Notes: generated from the sequence alone by a model not told the origin. A stretch of 64,000 nucleotides of DNA from Jilunia laotingensis (GCF_014385165.1 NZ_JACRTF010000001.1:1178001-1242000); one strand, 5' to 3'. Shown: positions 23,664-32,585, counted from the first letter of the stretch. Made by a program: numbers and translations.

Positions 23664-24830
23664 CTACCGCTTCAGGACTTTCTCACCATAAGTCTTTCCG
23701 CCAACAACCAGACGGAGAAGGTATTCACCGTCTGGAAAACCAGCCAGGGAGAGCGTTTCGGTATAACGGCCAACGGGTTTTTCCTGCCTACGGACATCGC
23801 TCAGTTGACGGCCCTGCAAGTCATAAAGCCCGATCAGCACGTCTGCAGATTCGTTGAGGAGATAATCAATCTTCAGCTCGCCCTGAGCGTCGATGCTGAT
23901 ACCATAACTGATACGCTCATCGGAATAGTCCTTGCCATTGCCGTCTTCACCGTTGCCGTTGGAGACGGAATACTCTTTTTCAACGAAGCCGTCACGTCTC
24001 TCCCGGTTGTCGGAATCATCATCCAGCGCGTAGTATTGTTCGTGGGGAGGGTAATAAAAAGAGGTGGCAAAATAGGGGGATTCACTCCCCTGCCTGCATA
24101 CAGAACCTTCAACGGACTCGAACACGGGATAGCGGTAGCCTTCCGCATACCAACGCCAAGTGTCCACCTGCAAAGAGGAGGAGTCATTGGCAAGATACCA
24201 GTCGATGCTGTCCCGGTCCAGCACAAACGGGACGGTGTCCGCGCGCAAAGAGGAACCCGGGGTGAAAGGCTCCATGCTTTCGACCATGCGTTTGCGATGA
24301 TGCACGCGCAAAACATGCCTCAACGTGTCACCCCCGGGAAGAACAAGCATCCCGGAGGCATCCGCTGTAACCTGAGATTTACCCTGCACGTGGATGTCGA
24401 GCCGGCTGCAATAACTGCCAGTCCCTTCAAAATAATCGGTGAACGTACGACCGTAAATGAAAGGGAAAACGAGCAGGGTTTCAGGTTTGCGGTAAGTGAT
24501 CAGGGTGGTGGGGTTCTCATAACCCAGGGAATAGAGGGAATCGCCACGCAGATGGTAATAGTACATCGTGCGGTGTTCAGTACCGACAAGGGTATCAGAA
24601 TGGGCGTCCAAGGAACGGTAATTCAACTCGTAATGATCGTTCAACGGGGTTTGATCGCTAAAATCCCAGACAACCCCCACTCCCTTACCACCGGGAGCCT
24701 TATAGTCAACCTGCTGTTTGACAAGGTGGTCGCCCGAACGGGGAAGGTTACACGAACTGTTAAGGGTGGCCTGGGCAGACAATTGAAAGGAGAGTACAGA
24801 CGCGAACAAAAGGGAAAGGAGTGATTTCAT
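23664..24830 (-). CDS. Secreted protein with type IX-like C-terminal sorting domain
   Basis: A 388-aa protein with a signal peptide (LLSLLFASVLSFQLSAQ), a beta-rich body with a DNRERRD-type acidic/basic linker at about 280-310, and an 80-residue C-terminal domain (DVLIGLYDLQGRQLSDVRRQ, YTETLSLAGFPDGEYLLRL, GEKVLKR). The final 'G.Y.l.l..g...Y..kvlk' pattern is that of Por/type IX secretion (type A) sorting domains. It is the first gene of the operon; two YD-repeat genes follow. Base composition is higher in G+C than the cassette region. Bacteroides species generally lack a full type IX apparatus, so the domain may have another use here. Confidence 0.7.
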   Translation of the reverse strand: MKSLLSLLFASVLSFQLSAQATLNSSCNLPRSGDHLVKQQVDYKAPGGKGVGVVWDFSDQTPLNDHYELNYRSLDAHSDTLVGTEHRTMYYYHLRGDSLYSLGYENPTTLITYRKPETLLVFPFIYGRTFTDYFEGTGSYCSRLDIHVQGKSQVTADASGMLVLPGGDTLRHVLRVHHRKRMVESMEPFTPGSSLRADTVPFVLDRDSIDWYLANDSSSLQVDTWRWYAEGYRYPVFESVEGSVCRQGSESPYFATSFYYPPHEQYYALDDDSDNRERRDGFVEKEYSVSNGNGEDGNGKDYSDERISYGISIDAQGELKIDYLLNESADVLIGLYDLQGRQLSDVRRQEKPVGRYTETLSLAGFPDGEYLLRLVVGGKTYGEKVLKR

Positions 24831-25117
24831 AAGCCTGACTTTTTAATTTGTGACGTTTATTAAACGAATTTTTCATATTCTTTAGGCAAAGAAACAAAAA
24901 ACAACTAATATTCAATTCTAAAAACTCCTGTTTAATAACATAATAACGAAAATAAATCAAAAAATCACACTCATTTGTTTATAAAGAATTACCTATTCAT
25001 CATTACTCCGTTCCAAATGCTCCTTTTTCAAGTCTGCTCTATTATTATCCTAATTGAAGATTAAGTATATGCGGCAAAATCCGTATCTTTATCCCGGAAA
25101 TCTATAAAAGCATCTTT

Positions 25118-25513
25118 ATGACACATCGTCTGAATACGAACAAGCAATTTATGGTAGGCAATGGAATCCTTGCGTTTGCCGTTATTTTTGTAGTGGTTAT
25201 CTTCATCTATATGAGTCTGCGGCTCCAAAAAGAGAAACAATCGGAACGCCATTTTCTAGAGACATATAGCATCAACTTGGTTAAAGGTTTTACGGGCGAT
25301 TCGCTATCGCTCTTCATCAATGACAGTCTGGTGATGAATAAGACAATTATGGAAGAGCCTGTTGCAGTAGATATCAATCGTTTTGCAGAAGAGAGCGCCT
25401 TGATGATTGTTGACAATATCACAGAACAGGTCTCGGTATTCGATTTAAGTAAAAAGGGAGGCAATTACCGTTTCGAAAAAGATGCGGAGGGAATCAAACA
25501 ACTCTCAAGATAA
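25118..25513 (+). CDS. Conserved single-pass membrane protein
   Basis: The 131-aa protein has a short cytoplasmic N-terminus, one membrane helix (GILAFAVIFVVVIFIYMSLRL, about 15-35) and a soluble acidic domain of about 95 residues (GFTGDSLSLFINDSLVMNKT). Its orientation suggests that the domain faces the periplasm. No family was recognised. A TATCTTTA sequence at 25084-25091 is a possible -7 element. It stands alone between the toxin operon and the convergent metallopeptidase gene. Confidence 0.6.
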   Translation: MTHRLNTNKQFMVGNGILAFAVIFVVVIFIYMSLRLQKEKQSERHFLETYSINLVKGFTGDSLSLFINDSLVMNKTIMEEPVAVDINRFAEESALMIVDNITEQVSVFDLSKKGGNYRFEKDAEGIKQLSR

Positions 25514-25668
25514 TAGCTACTTATCGGAAGATTAGGGGAGCTATCTAAAAATCGAAGACTGACCGATTGACCAAAGGAATATTCTATCAAAAGACAAATA
25601 TAATAAGGGGACGGGGGATATTAAAAATATGTATAATGCCAGTCAAAACAAAGTGTCATCTCTATTTT

Positions 25669-26376
25669 TCATATCTCCGTCTTATATTGTTTCAATTCCT
25701 CTCGCAATTCGAGTGCCTTTCCATCTGTCACAGAATTGAGCAACGCCCAAAAACGTTCTCCGTGATTCATCTCGCGGGTATGGCAGAGTTCGTGAAGCAA
25801 TACATAGTCAATCAGATGTTTGGGCAATAGGACAAGATAGTAAGACAAATTAATCGCTTTTCGTGCCGAGCAACTCCCCCAGCGTCCTTTACTTGAATTA
25901 ATTTTCACACTTTTATAAGGGAGATTATATTGACCGGAGAGCATATAAAGACGAGGAGGAAGAATGATTTTAGCATTCCTGCGTAATGCCTCCTCAATCA
26001 CTTTATGAAGCCATGACTGCAAGTTGCCATCCGTAAAATCAGCGGAGGGGGGACAGACAATACGCATCTCACCCAATTCGGAATGTGCCAGAAATTTATC
26101 TCTTTGTCCGCTCACCAAGGAAAGCCTAAAGTATTCCGTATCGATCCGATAATTAAGATCGATCAAAGGACGGGAAACTTTCTCTTTGCATCCGCGTAGC
26201 TTGTCACGCAGCTTATTGACCGCATCACCGATTTCGGCTGAAGTAGTTCCGGAAGGGACAGTGACATAAATTGCATCACTTTTGGCGCGGAAAACCAAAC
26301 GACGGGCACGTGGATTAACATGAACGATCAAGGTACCCAACTCCTTATCTTCAATAATCTTTTCCATCTTTATCAT
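25669..26376 (-). CDS. YgjP/DUF45-family metal-dependent hydrolase
   Basis: A 235-aa cytoplasmic protein whose C-terminal half holds SSKGRWGSCSARKAINLSYY and the zinc site LLHELCHTREMNHGERFW (HExxH plus a third ligand), the signature of the YgjP-type (M48-related, SprT-like) hydrolases. The N-terminal half (VHVNPRARRLVFR) matches the family's beta-rich start. Length is normal. An internal ATG at 26367 is an equally good start. YgjP has been linked to nucleotide or phosphohydrolase activity in E. coli, but the physiological substrate is uncertain. Monocistronic, with a downstream convergent neighbour. Confidence 0.82.
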   Translation of the reverse strand: MIKMEKIIEDKELGTLIVHVNPRARRLVFRAKSDAIYVTVPSGTTSAEIGDAVNKLRDKLRGCKEKVSRPLIDLNYRIDTEYFRLSLVSGQRDKFLAHSELGEMRIVCPPSADFTDGNLQSWLHKVIEEALRRNAKIILPPRLYMLSGQYNLPYKSVKINSSKGRWGSCSARKAINLSYYLVLLPKHLIDYVLLHELCHTREMNHGERFWALLNSVTDGKALELREELKQYKTEI

Positions 26377-26440
26377 ACTTCTGCAAATAAACGAATAATA
26401 AGACGGACTTACGAAACAAATAATAAAAAAGTAATTGTAT

Positions 26441-26471
26441 TTTGCAACTTTTTTAAAGCAAGCTACGTCTA
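26441..26471 (+). promoter_or_regulatory. Promoter for the DUF2807 gene
   Basis: TTTG at 26441-26444, a 19-bp spacer and TACGTCTA at 26464-26471. The -33 box and spacing are exact; the -7 box is a partial match. Translation starts 30 bp downstream. Confidence 0.45.
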
Positions 26472-26501
26472 ATATGCAGAAACCTCAAAAACATAATAAA
26501 A

Positions 26502-27242
26502 ATGAAAACAATCTTCAATGTATTAATGGCCTTACTATTTGCAAGCCTATTGATGAGCTGTACGTTCATCAGGGAGAATACCGAAACTCTAAAACCCAGT
26601 AAAAATTATATTACCCGGGATTTCAATGTGACAGATTTCACTGCGATAGATGCAATCACTGTCAGTGATATTCACTATACGCAATCGACGGATGGGAAAT
26701 GCACCTTAAAGATCTATGGTCCGGATAATTTTGTGGAATTAATACAAGTGTCGATCAAAGACAAAACTTTAAAACTCACGATGGACAAACATAAGAAAAT
26801 TAAGAATGCACAGAAGTTGAAAATAACAATAAGTTCTCCCCATCTGAATCGCATCGATTTCAAAGGTGTAGGCGACATTATTATAGACGACAAATTAACC
26901 ACCAGCCGTCTTGACATCGAAAGTAAAGGTGTAGGCAATATCAATATCCAGGACTTGGATTGCCAAAACCTGATGGTAAGCTCCATGGGAGTAGGGAATG
27001 TTGAAATAAAAGGTAAAGCCGAAAATGCAACTTTATACTCGAAAGGTGTAGGCGATATTAGCGCCATAGCTCTGGAAGCAGTTCATGTGACAGCTTCTTC
27101 CAGTGGGGTAGGAAACATATCCTGCAATGCCATTCAATCCATAGATGCCTCGGTGAGAGGTGTCGGTAGTATCGACTATAAAGGTTCACCGGAACAAAAG
27201 GTGTTCAATAAAAAAGGAGTGGGAAGCATAAAAAACATATAA
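26502..27242 (+). CDS. DUF2807 (head GIN) lipoprotein
   Basis: A 246-aa lipoprotein: signal MKTIFNVLMALLFASLLMSC with the lipid-anchored Cys20. The body is a DUF2807 beta-helix domain (FTAIDAITVSDIHYTQSTDG...). It contains a near-regular repeat of about 19 residues built on KGVGDI, KGVGNI, MGVGNV, KGVGDI, SGVGNI, RGVGSI and KGVGSI, as expected for stacked beta-helix turns. These proteins are envelope-anchored in Bacteroidetes and of unknown function, sometimes called putative auto-transporter adhesins. Monocistronic, with a promoter and a terminator of its own. Confidence 0.85.
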   Translation: MKTIFNVLMALLFASLLMSCTFIRENTETLKPSKNYITRDFNVTDFTAIDAITVSDIHYTQSTDGKCTLKIYGPDNFVELIQVSIKDKTLKLTMDKHKKIKNAQKLKITISSPHLNRIDFKGVGDIIIDDKLTTSRLDIESKGVGNINIQDLDCQNLMVSSMGVGNVEIKGKAENATLYSKGVGDISAIALEAVHVTASSSGVGNISCNAIQSIDASVRGVGSIDYKGSPEQKVFNKKGVGSIKNI

Positions 27243-27282
27243 TATTTTCTCTTAGATAACTTTTATTTCTATTCAGAGATGG

Positions 27283-27316
27283 AAAAGGGAAGTCTTCGTG
27301 AGGATGGCTTCCTTTT
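27283..27316 (+). terminator. Terminator after the DUF2807 gene
   Basis: Arms AAAAGGGAAG (27283-27292) and CTTCCTTTT (27308-27316) pair with a bulge, and the 3' arm is followed by CTTTTTG. It lies 40 bp after the stop codon. Confidence 0.65.
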
Positions 27317-27348
27317 CTTTTTGTCAGCTCATACCGGTAAAAATAAAA

Positions 27349-27373
27349 GGGCTACTGCATCACGCGGTAGCCC
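27349..27373 (-). terminator. Terminator of the sigma/anti-sigma/DUF4252 operon
   Basis: GGGCTAC (27349-27355) and GTAGCCC (27367-27373) pair perfectly. Read on the minus strand the stem is followed by TTTTATTTTT, so it should end the transcript from 28986, about 120 nt after the DUF4252 stop. Confidence 0.75.
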
Positions 27374-27495
27374 AGCTATTTAGTTAGTTTTATTATAAAA
27401 ATTTGAGAGAATTGAAACTTCACAGCCTCAAGTTGTTTTAATTAAGCACACTAACTATATTATATGTTTAAAGCAAATGAAAATGTCTAATTCCA

Positions 27496-27978
27496 TCAAG
27501 AGCGTTTCGGCTTCATCGAAGCTGCCAACTGTGAGATAAACTCCGGACTCATATTACCGGTAAAGTTTATCACAGCAAAATGATTCTTATCGTGCATCAA
27601 CATCACCAGTTCGATAATCGCATCATTCTTCTTCCGTACCATAATCTGGCAATTCGCAGATTTGTCCTTAAAAGAAAGAAAGGGTTCAAACCGTCCGGGA
27701 TTCTTCTCCACTACCTTCAGAGCTGCGTCATAATACTTCTGTCCTTTCACTTCGGAAGTAAGCATCTGCATACTCTTCAAATTGGAAATGATCTCCAATA
27801 CTTCATCATCTCTCTCGACATCGCTTTTCATTATTTCCCGCATCATCTTCGGACTAATCGTAATGCAAACCAGATTACTATCCGATTCGTACTCAGAAAG
27901 AAAACGGGAAGCAAAGTCCTGGGCCGATACAGCCACAGACAGCAATGCCATCCAACACATTAAAAGAACGCTCTTCAT
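27496..27978 (-). CDS. DUF4252 protein
   Basis: The 160-aa secreted protein has a signal peptide (LLMCWMALLSVAVSAQ) and a DUF4252 domain (VCITISPKMMREIMKS..., VMLMHDKNHFAVINFTGNMS). Proteins of this family are encoded downstream of ECF sigma factors in Bacteroides; their role is unknown. The start codon shares a base with the stop of the anti-sigma-like gene, so the three genes form one operon. It may be an envelope component whose state the sigma system reports, but that is inference. Confidence 0.8.
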   Translation of the reverse strand: MKSVLLMCWMALLSVAVSAQDFASRFLSEYESDSNLVCITISPKMMREIMKSDVERDDEVLEIISNLKSMQMLTSEVKGQKYYDAALKVVEKNPGRFEPFLSFKDKSANCQIMVRKKNDAIIELVMLMHDKNHFAVINFTGNMSPEFISQLAASMKPKRS

Positions 27979-28493
27979 TATTCTTTCATCATTTCAACCG
28001 CACTGTTCTTCAAACTATCTGCCAGTTGCTGGTCTTGTGACTTATTTATACCTTCGGACACCATCATCAATGCGGAAGATACTTGCTTGTAAGCAACCTC
28101 CGGATCGTCGTATGTATCCGTATACATATCATAATTATAATCCAATGCCTCATCGGCAAAGAATGTATGTTGCGCTACATTGCCCAGCGAAAGCATGACG
28201 GCAATAACCGCAGCCGCCTTGAACAAAGGCATGAATCTTCCGACAAGGGTCAGACGCTTTGCCTTTACTACAGGTGCTTCCACTTGTGCCAAGATACGTG
28301 CGTCAAAGTCTTCACCCAGCCCTACTTCCTTCTGGACTTGCTGATAAACAAACAGGTCTTTATATTGAAGCAAATGAGCGGGAACTTCTTCTTTCGAAAA
28401 GAAGGAGCGCAATTCCGATTCTTCTTCCAAAGAAGTCTCACATTGCCAGTATCGCCCTAAAAGCTGTTCTACATACCTACAGTCCATATTCAT
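27978..28493 (-). CDS. Anti-sigma-factor-like membrane protein
   Basis: A 171-aa protein with an acidic N-terminal cytoplasmic part (YVEQLLGRYWQCETSLEEESEL, about 7-28, like anti-sigma domains), one membrane helix at about 90-108 (LFKAAAVIAVMLSLGNVA), and a C-terminal periplasmic part rich in Tyr and Asp. It overlaps the sigma factor gene by 17 bp and is followed by the DUF4252 gene. The expected job is to hold the ECF sigma factor at the membrane until a signal arrives; the signal is unknown. Confidence 0.75.
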   Translation of the reverse strand: MNMDCRYVEQLLGRYWQCETSLEEESELRSFFSKEEVPAHLLQYKDLFVYQQVQKEVGLGEDFDARILAQVEAPVVKAKRLTLVGRFMPLFKAAAVIAVMLSLGNVAQHTFFADEALDYNYDMYTDTYDDPEVAYKQVSSALMMVSEGINKSQDQQLADSLKNSAVEMMKE

Positions 28494-28986
28494 CTATCTC
28501 AATATAACGTTGTTTCACTTTTTGCCTTGCCCTGAAAAGGTTTACTTTCACTTGTTCCTCTGTCAGGTTCAGGATTCTTGCAATCTCTTTATAGCTTTCA
28601 CCCTCGATATCCCGCAGTTGCATGATAAGCCGCTGTTTTTCCGGGAGTTCATCGACTAAGCGGTGAATGATCCGCATCCGTTCCTCATTGATCAACTGAT
28701 CATGTGGACCCGATGCATCTGCCTCTTCTTCCATCTCCGGGGTGATTTCCACGTTTTGGGCTTCTTTCTTCTGAATCCTGTCTATCGCCAAGTTTTTTGC
28801 CACTATCAGGCAATAGGCTTCGACCGATTCAAATTGTTGCCATTCATCACGCTTGTTCCATACCCGCAGCATGGTATCCTGTACAACATCCTCCGCTTCA
28901 GCCCTGTTCAGGGTAATCCGCAGCGCCAATCGAAAGAGTTTGTCTTTCAAAGGCAATATGTCGTTCCGGAAGCTGATCTCTTGCAT
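28477..28986 (-). CDS. ECF-type RNA polymerase sigma factor
   Basis: A 169-aa sigma-70 of the extracytoplasmic-function class. Region 2 is at about 10-75 (LFRLALRITLNRAEAEDVVQDTM..., AYCLIVAKNLAIDRIQ) and region 4 at about 105-160 (LPEKQRLIMQLRDIEGESYK, then IARILNLTEEQVKVNLFRARQ). The linker is acidic and short. It heads a three-gene operon with an anti-sigma-like gene and DUF4252. The C-terminal end of the gene overlaps the next start, indicating translational coupling. Confidence 0.9.
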   Translation of the reverse strand: MQEISFRNDILPLKDKLFRLALRITLNRAEAEDVVQDTMLRVWNKRDEWQQFESVEAYCLIVAKNLAIDRIQKKEAQNVEITPEMEEEADASGPHDQLINEERMRIIHRLVDELPEKQRLIMQLRDIEGESYKEIARILNLTEEQVKVNLFRARQKVKQRYIEIDEYGL

Positions 28987-29046
28987 CTCTATAATAATGA
29001 CGGGTGAGTATTTGAAAAGTTACAGGGGGATTCCTATTTTTTTGAA

Positions 29047-29820
29047 TTATTTTTTTATTCTTGTGCCTCCATTACCATTAATAGCTGTGGCCAAGGTTAT
29101 TACGACTTCTGTCACACCTGCATGAATGGCAGCAAAAGAATTCTCTAGCTTAGGAATCATGCCTCCCTGGATCACCCCGTCTTCCACATAACACCTGAAT
29201 TCATCCGGGGTGATCTGGGGGATAACGCTGTCGTCATCATTCTCGTCACGCAAGACTCCTTTTTTCTCAAAACAAAAGACAAGGGTGACATCGAAGAATT
29301 CCGAAAGGGCTTTAGCCGTTTCTCCGGCAATCGTATCGGCATTGGTATTCAACATATGCCCCTTTCCATCGTGAGTAAGGGGAGCCATGACCGGAACGAC
29401 CCCTTTATGAATAAGATCGGAAAGCAAGGAAGCATCTACTTTTTCGACATCCCCCACAAAACCATAATCTACCTCCTGTACCGGTCGTTTGACAGAACGG
29501 ATCACATTCATATCAGCACCGGTCAAACCTAATGCATTCACACCACGGGCTTGCAAACCCGCCACTATATTCTTGTTGACCAATCCACCGTAAACCATAG
29601 TGACTACTTTCAACGTTTCGGCATCTGTTATACGGCGGCCATTGACCATTTTGCTTTCAACACCCAACTGGGTAGCCAGCTTTGTGGCGGAACGCCCGCC
29701 ACCGTGAACAAGCACTTTGTGCCCTCCGATAGCTGCAAAGTCATCTAATAGACGGTTGAGGGTGGCATCTTCTTCTACAATCTTGCCACCAACTTTAATA
29801 ACGGTTAGTTTTTCTCTCAT
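29047..29820 (-). CDS. argB: Acetylglutamate kinase
   Basis: This 257-aa enzyme phosphorylates N-acetylglutamate (N-acetyl- or in Bacteroides likely N-succinylglutamate) in arginine biosynthesis. It shows the amino-acid-kinase features KVGGKIVEE (phosphate binding), LVHGGGRSATKL, the NTNADTIAGETAKAL substrate loop and IQGGMIPKL near the C-terminus. Length is normal. It lies 150 bp downstream of speA on the same strand, so arginine-making and arginine-using genes are neighbours. A REP-like repeat separates them. Confidence 0.9.
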   Translation of the reverse strand: MREKLTVIKVGGKIVEEDATLNRLLDDFAAIGGHKVLVHGGGRSATKLATQLGVESKMVNGRRITDAETLKVVTMVYGGLVNKNIVAGLQARGVNALGLTGADMNVIRSVKRPVQEVDYGFVGDVEKVDASLLSDLIHKGVVPVMAPLTHDGKGHMLNTNADTIAGETAKALSEFFDVTLVFCFEKKGVLRDENDDDSVIPQITPDEFRCYVEDGVIQGGMIPKLENSFAAIHAGVTEVVITLATAINGNGGTRIKK

Positions 29821-29836
29821 AATCTCACAATTATAG

Positions 29837-29941
29837 GCTACAAATCAGTACCGACAGGTATAAACAACGAGCTACGGGTTACAAGCGACACATCAGATTC
29901 CCGATATGATGACTCGTAGCCGGTAGCCCGTAATTTGTAGC
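29837..29941. repeat. Intergenic REP-like palindrome between speA and argB
   Basis: Outer arms GCTACAAAT (29837-29845) and ATTTGTAGC (29933-29941) pair, and inside are GAGCTACGGGTTAC and CGTAGCCGGTAGCCCGTAA, which pair imperfectly. The repeated CTAC/GTAG units resemble short intergenic repeats seen in many copies in Bacteroides genomes. Confidence 0.45.
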
Positions 29942-29972
29942 GGAATATTTAATAATTTCCTTTTAAAGTATT

Positions 29973-31865
29973 TTATTCCAAATAAGTATATCCGTACAGT
30001 CCCGAACGATAGTTGGAGAGGAACTCTTTTCCTTCCTCCAAAGAAATCTTTCCATCTTTGACGGACTTAGTTACCCACGTTTCCAACGTACGGACGAGCT
30101 TCTTCGGGCTGTATTGCACATAGTCCAACACTTCGGCTACCGTTTCACCATCTATAATCTGTTCGATGGTATATCCTTTTTCGTTGACAGATACGTGTAC
30201 AGCATTCGTATCACCGAACAAATTATGCATATCTCCCAATATCTCCTGATAAGCCCCTACCAGAAAAACACCTAGATAATAGGGTTCCTTACTTCTCAAA
30301 CTATGGACAGGCATGTAATGTGCCACGTTTTTCGTGGATATGAAATTGGCAATCTTTCCATCCGAATCGCAAGTAATATCCTGCAAAGTGGCAGAGCGTT
30401 CCGGTTTCTCGTCCAAACGCTGGATAGGCATGATGGGGAATATCTGGTCAATTGCCCAAGAGTCGGGAAGCGACTGGAACAAGGAGAAGTTACAGAAATA
30501 TTTATCCGCCAACAGCTTGGACAAGCCCCGGAATTCATCAGGCGCATGTTTCAAGCCACCAGCTATTTGGTTTATTTCGCGGGTGATGGACCAATAAAGG
30601 CGTTCAATCTGGGCACGAGTCTTCAAATCGACTATACCGTGACTGAATAAGTCGAGAGCTTCCTCACGAATCTGTTGTGCATCATGCCACGCTTCCAGCA
30701 TCTTATTCTGGTTCAACGTATCCCAAATTCCATAAAGTTCCTGTACCAATTCATGTGCATCGGGAGCAATCTCTTCTTCTTCGTCCCATTCGGGCAGCGT
30801 GGTTGTTTCCAACACTTCGAAAATGAGTACGGAGTGATGGGCTGTCAAAGCCCTTCCACTTTCAGTAATGATATTCGGATGAGGAATACCATTCTTATCA
30901 CTGGCATCCACAAGAGTTGAAATGGAGTCATTGACATATTCCTGAATCGAATAGTTCACGCTACTCTCGCTACTGGATGAACGGGTTCCGTCATAATCGA
31001 CTCCCAGCCCTCCGCCAATATCGACAAACTCAACGTTGAAGCCCATTGAGTGAAGTTGCACGTAAAACTGAGACGCTTCACGAAGGGCGGTCTTGATACG
31101 GCGAATCTTTGTCACCTGACTACCGATGTGGAAATGAATCAATTTAAGACAATCTTTCAGCCCTTTCGAGTCCATGTAGTCCAATGCTTCAAGGAGTTCG
31201 CTGGAAGTAAGTCCGAACTTGCTGGCATCGCCACCGGAGTCTTCCCATTTACCGCTGCCGGAAGATGCCAGTTTGATACGGATACCGATATTCGGCCGGA
31301 CGTTAAGCTGTTTTGCCATTCTGGCAATCAGCTTTAGCTCGTTCATCTTCTCGACGACAAGAAAAATCCGCTTACCCATCTTCTGGGCGAGCAAAGCAAG
31401 TTCGATATAACTTTCGTCCTTATATCCGTTACAGATGATCAATGAGTCAGAATCCGTATTTACAGCAATGACGGCATGAAGTTCCGGTTTGGAACCGGCT
31501 TCCAGTCCAAGATTGAATTTCTTTCCGTGACTGATAATTTCTTCGACAACCGGACGCATCTGGTTTACCTTTATGGGGTAAATGATAAAGTTCTGAGCTT
31601 TATAGCCATACTCTTCGGCAGCCTGCTTGAAACAATGGGCAGTCTTTTCAATACGATTGTCCAGAATATCCGGAAACCGCACCAACATGGGGGCTGTCAC
31701 ATCACGCAATTGCAGTTCGTCGACCAGTTCTTTCAGATCGACACCTACACCTTCTTTCCGCGGGGTTACAACCACATGACCTTTGTCATTAATACCAAAG
31801 TACGAGGTACCCCAACCTGTGATGTTGTAAAGCTCCTCAGAATCTTCAATACGCCACTTTCTCAT
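29973..31865 (-). CDS. speA: Biosynthetic arginine decarboxylase
   Basis: A 630-aa PLP enzyme converting arginine to agmatine for polyamine synthesis. It has the SpeA N-terminal portion (WGTSYFGINDKGHVVVTPR), the PLP-lysine in IIYPIKVNQMRPV (about residue 97), LGLEAGSKPEL, LIHFHIGSQV, FVDIGGGLGVDYDG and the C-terminal alanine-racemase-like barrel end NLFGDTNAVHV. Length is as expected for the family. A promoter with TATTTTTG lies about 40-47 bp upstream. Confidence 0.93.
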   Translation of the reverse strand: MRKWRIEDSEELYNITGWGTSYFGINDKGHVVVTPRKEGVGVDLKELVDELQLRDVTAPMLVRFPDILDNRIEKTAHCFKQAAEEYGYKAQNFIIYPIKVNQMRPVVEEIISHGKKFNLGLEAGSKPELHAVIAVNTDSDSLIICNGYKDESYIELALLAQKMGKRIFLVVEKMNELKLIARMAKQLNVRPNIGIRIKLASSGSGKWEDSGGDASKFGLTSSELLEALDYMDSKGLKDCLKLIHFHIGSQVTKIRRIKTALREASQFYVQLHSMGFNVEFVDIGGGLGVDYDGTRSSSSESSVNYSIQEYVNDSISTLVDASDKNGIPHPNIITESGRALTAHHSVLIFEVLETTTLPEWDEEEEIAPDAHELVQELYGIWDTLNQNKMLEAWHDAQQIREEALDLFSHGIVDLKTRAQIERLYWSITREINQIAGGLKHAPDEFRGLSKLLADKYFCNFSLFQSLPDSWAIDQIFPIMPIQRLDEKPERSATLQDITCDSDGKIANFISTKNVAHYMPVHSLRSKEPYYLGVFLVGAYQEILGDMHNLFGDTNAVHVSVNEKGYTIEQIIDGETVAEVLDYVQYSPKKLVRTLETWVTKSVKDGKISLEEGKEFLSNYRSGLYGYTYLE

Positions 31866-31904
31866 TTTCTGTATTCAGTTGTTTTATTAAGTTATTTAAG
31901 GCAG

Positions 31905-31935
31905 CAAAAATAACTATAAATCCATAGTTTACAAT
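31905..31935 (-). promoter_or_regulatory. Promoter for speA
   Basis: On the minus strand, ATTG at 31935-31932, a 19-bp spacer and TATTTTTG at 31912-31905 match the Bacteroides consensus with one change in the -33 box. Confidence 0.55.
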
Positions 31936-31984
31936 CAGAAAGGAACGTTTTTTGCATAAGATACCTACATATGCCCCAAAATGG

Positions 31985-32512
31985 CTATAGATTTAATAAT
32001 TCACGAAGCTTATCCACTGACTTTTCAATCTGCCAGCGGTCTTCCAACTCATCGCCACAGAATATAAATTGTGCCTGGGAATAAAAGGGAGCGCGCTTTT
32101 CCAGCGCCTGAACAATGAAATCTTTTAATTCACTGTCTTCTTTGCCCTGCAAGATGGGACGCTGCTGCTTAGCAATGCGCAAACGCCGGAACAGAACCTC
32201 CGGATCCACGTCCAAGAATACAGTAATACCATTCTGATTCATGAATTCCATGTTATCGAAAAAACAAGGTGCGCCCCCACCTGTTGAGATAATCACATTC
32301 TCGAAAGCGCCTACTTCGTGCAACATACTTCTTTCCAATTCCCGGAAGCCTGCCTCCCCACGTTCGGAAAACAGTTCTCCAACCGTTTTATGGAATCGCT
32401 CTTCCATATACCAGTCCAGATCGACAAACGGAATGTTCAGCTTGCGGGCAAAAGCCTTTCCTAAAGTAGTCTTACCAGCACCCATATAGCCGGTCAGGAA
32501 TATACGAATCAT
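31985..32512 (-). CDS. aroK: Shikimate kinase
   Basis: This 175-aa enzyme phosphorylates shikimate in aromatic amino acid synthesis. It shows the P-loop GYMGAGKTTLGKA, the shikimate-binding DLDWYMEERF and RGEAGFRELE, STGGGAPCF and the LID arginine in RPILQG. It is complete, with a normal length. A 10-bp perfect inverted repeat (32519-32528 and 32542-32551) overlaps its probable -7 element. Confidence 0.93.
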   Translation of the reverse strand: MIRIFLTGYMGAGKTTLGKAFARKLNIPFVDLDWYMEERFHKTVGELFSERGEAGFRELERSMLHEVGAFENVIISTGGGAPCFFDNMEFMNQNGITVFLDVDPEVLFRRLRIAKQQRPILQGKEDSELKDFIVQALEKRAPFYSQAQFIFCGDELEDRWQIEKSVDKLRELLNL

Positions 32513-32518
32513 AACATT

Positions 32519-32551
32519 ACCTATCTTTATCTTTTCAGGGCAAAGATAGGT
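32519..32551 (-). promoter_or_regulatory. -7 element with overlapping inverted repeat upstream of aroK
   Basis: TATCTTTG (minus strand 32548-32541) is a good -7 box. ACCTATCTTT at 32519-32528 and AAAGATAGGT at 32542-32551 form a perfect 10-bp inverted repeat around it, so a 5' hairpin or an operator is possible. The repeat could be chance in AT-rich DNA. Confidence 0.4.
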
Positions 32552-32585
32552 AATATATTCATAAAAACATATACAACAGAAGAGA

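Noticed and set aside
23805..24824. 339-codon plus-strand ORF opposite the sorting-domain protein gene
   Set aside because: Long but antisense to a gene with a clear signal peptide and C-terminal domain; the amino acid make-up is that of a reverse-strand shadow.
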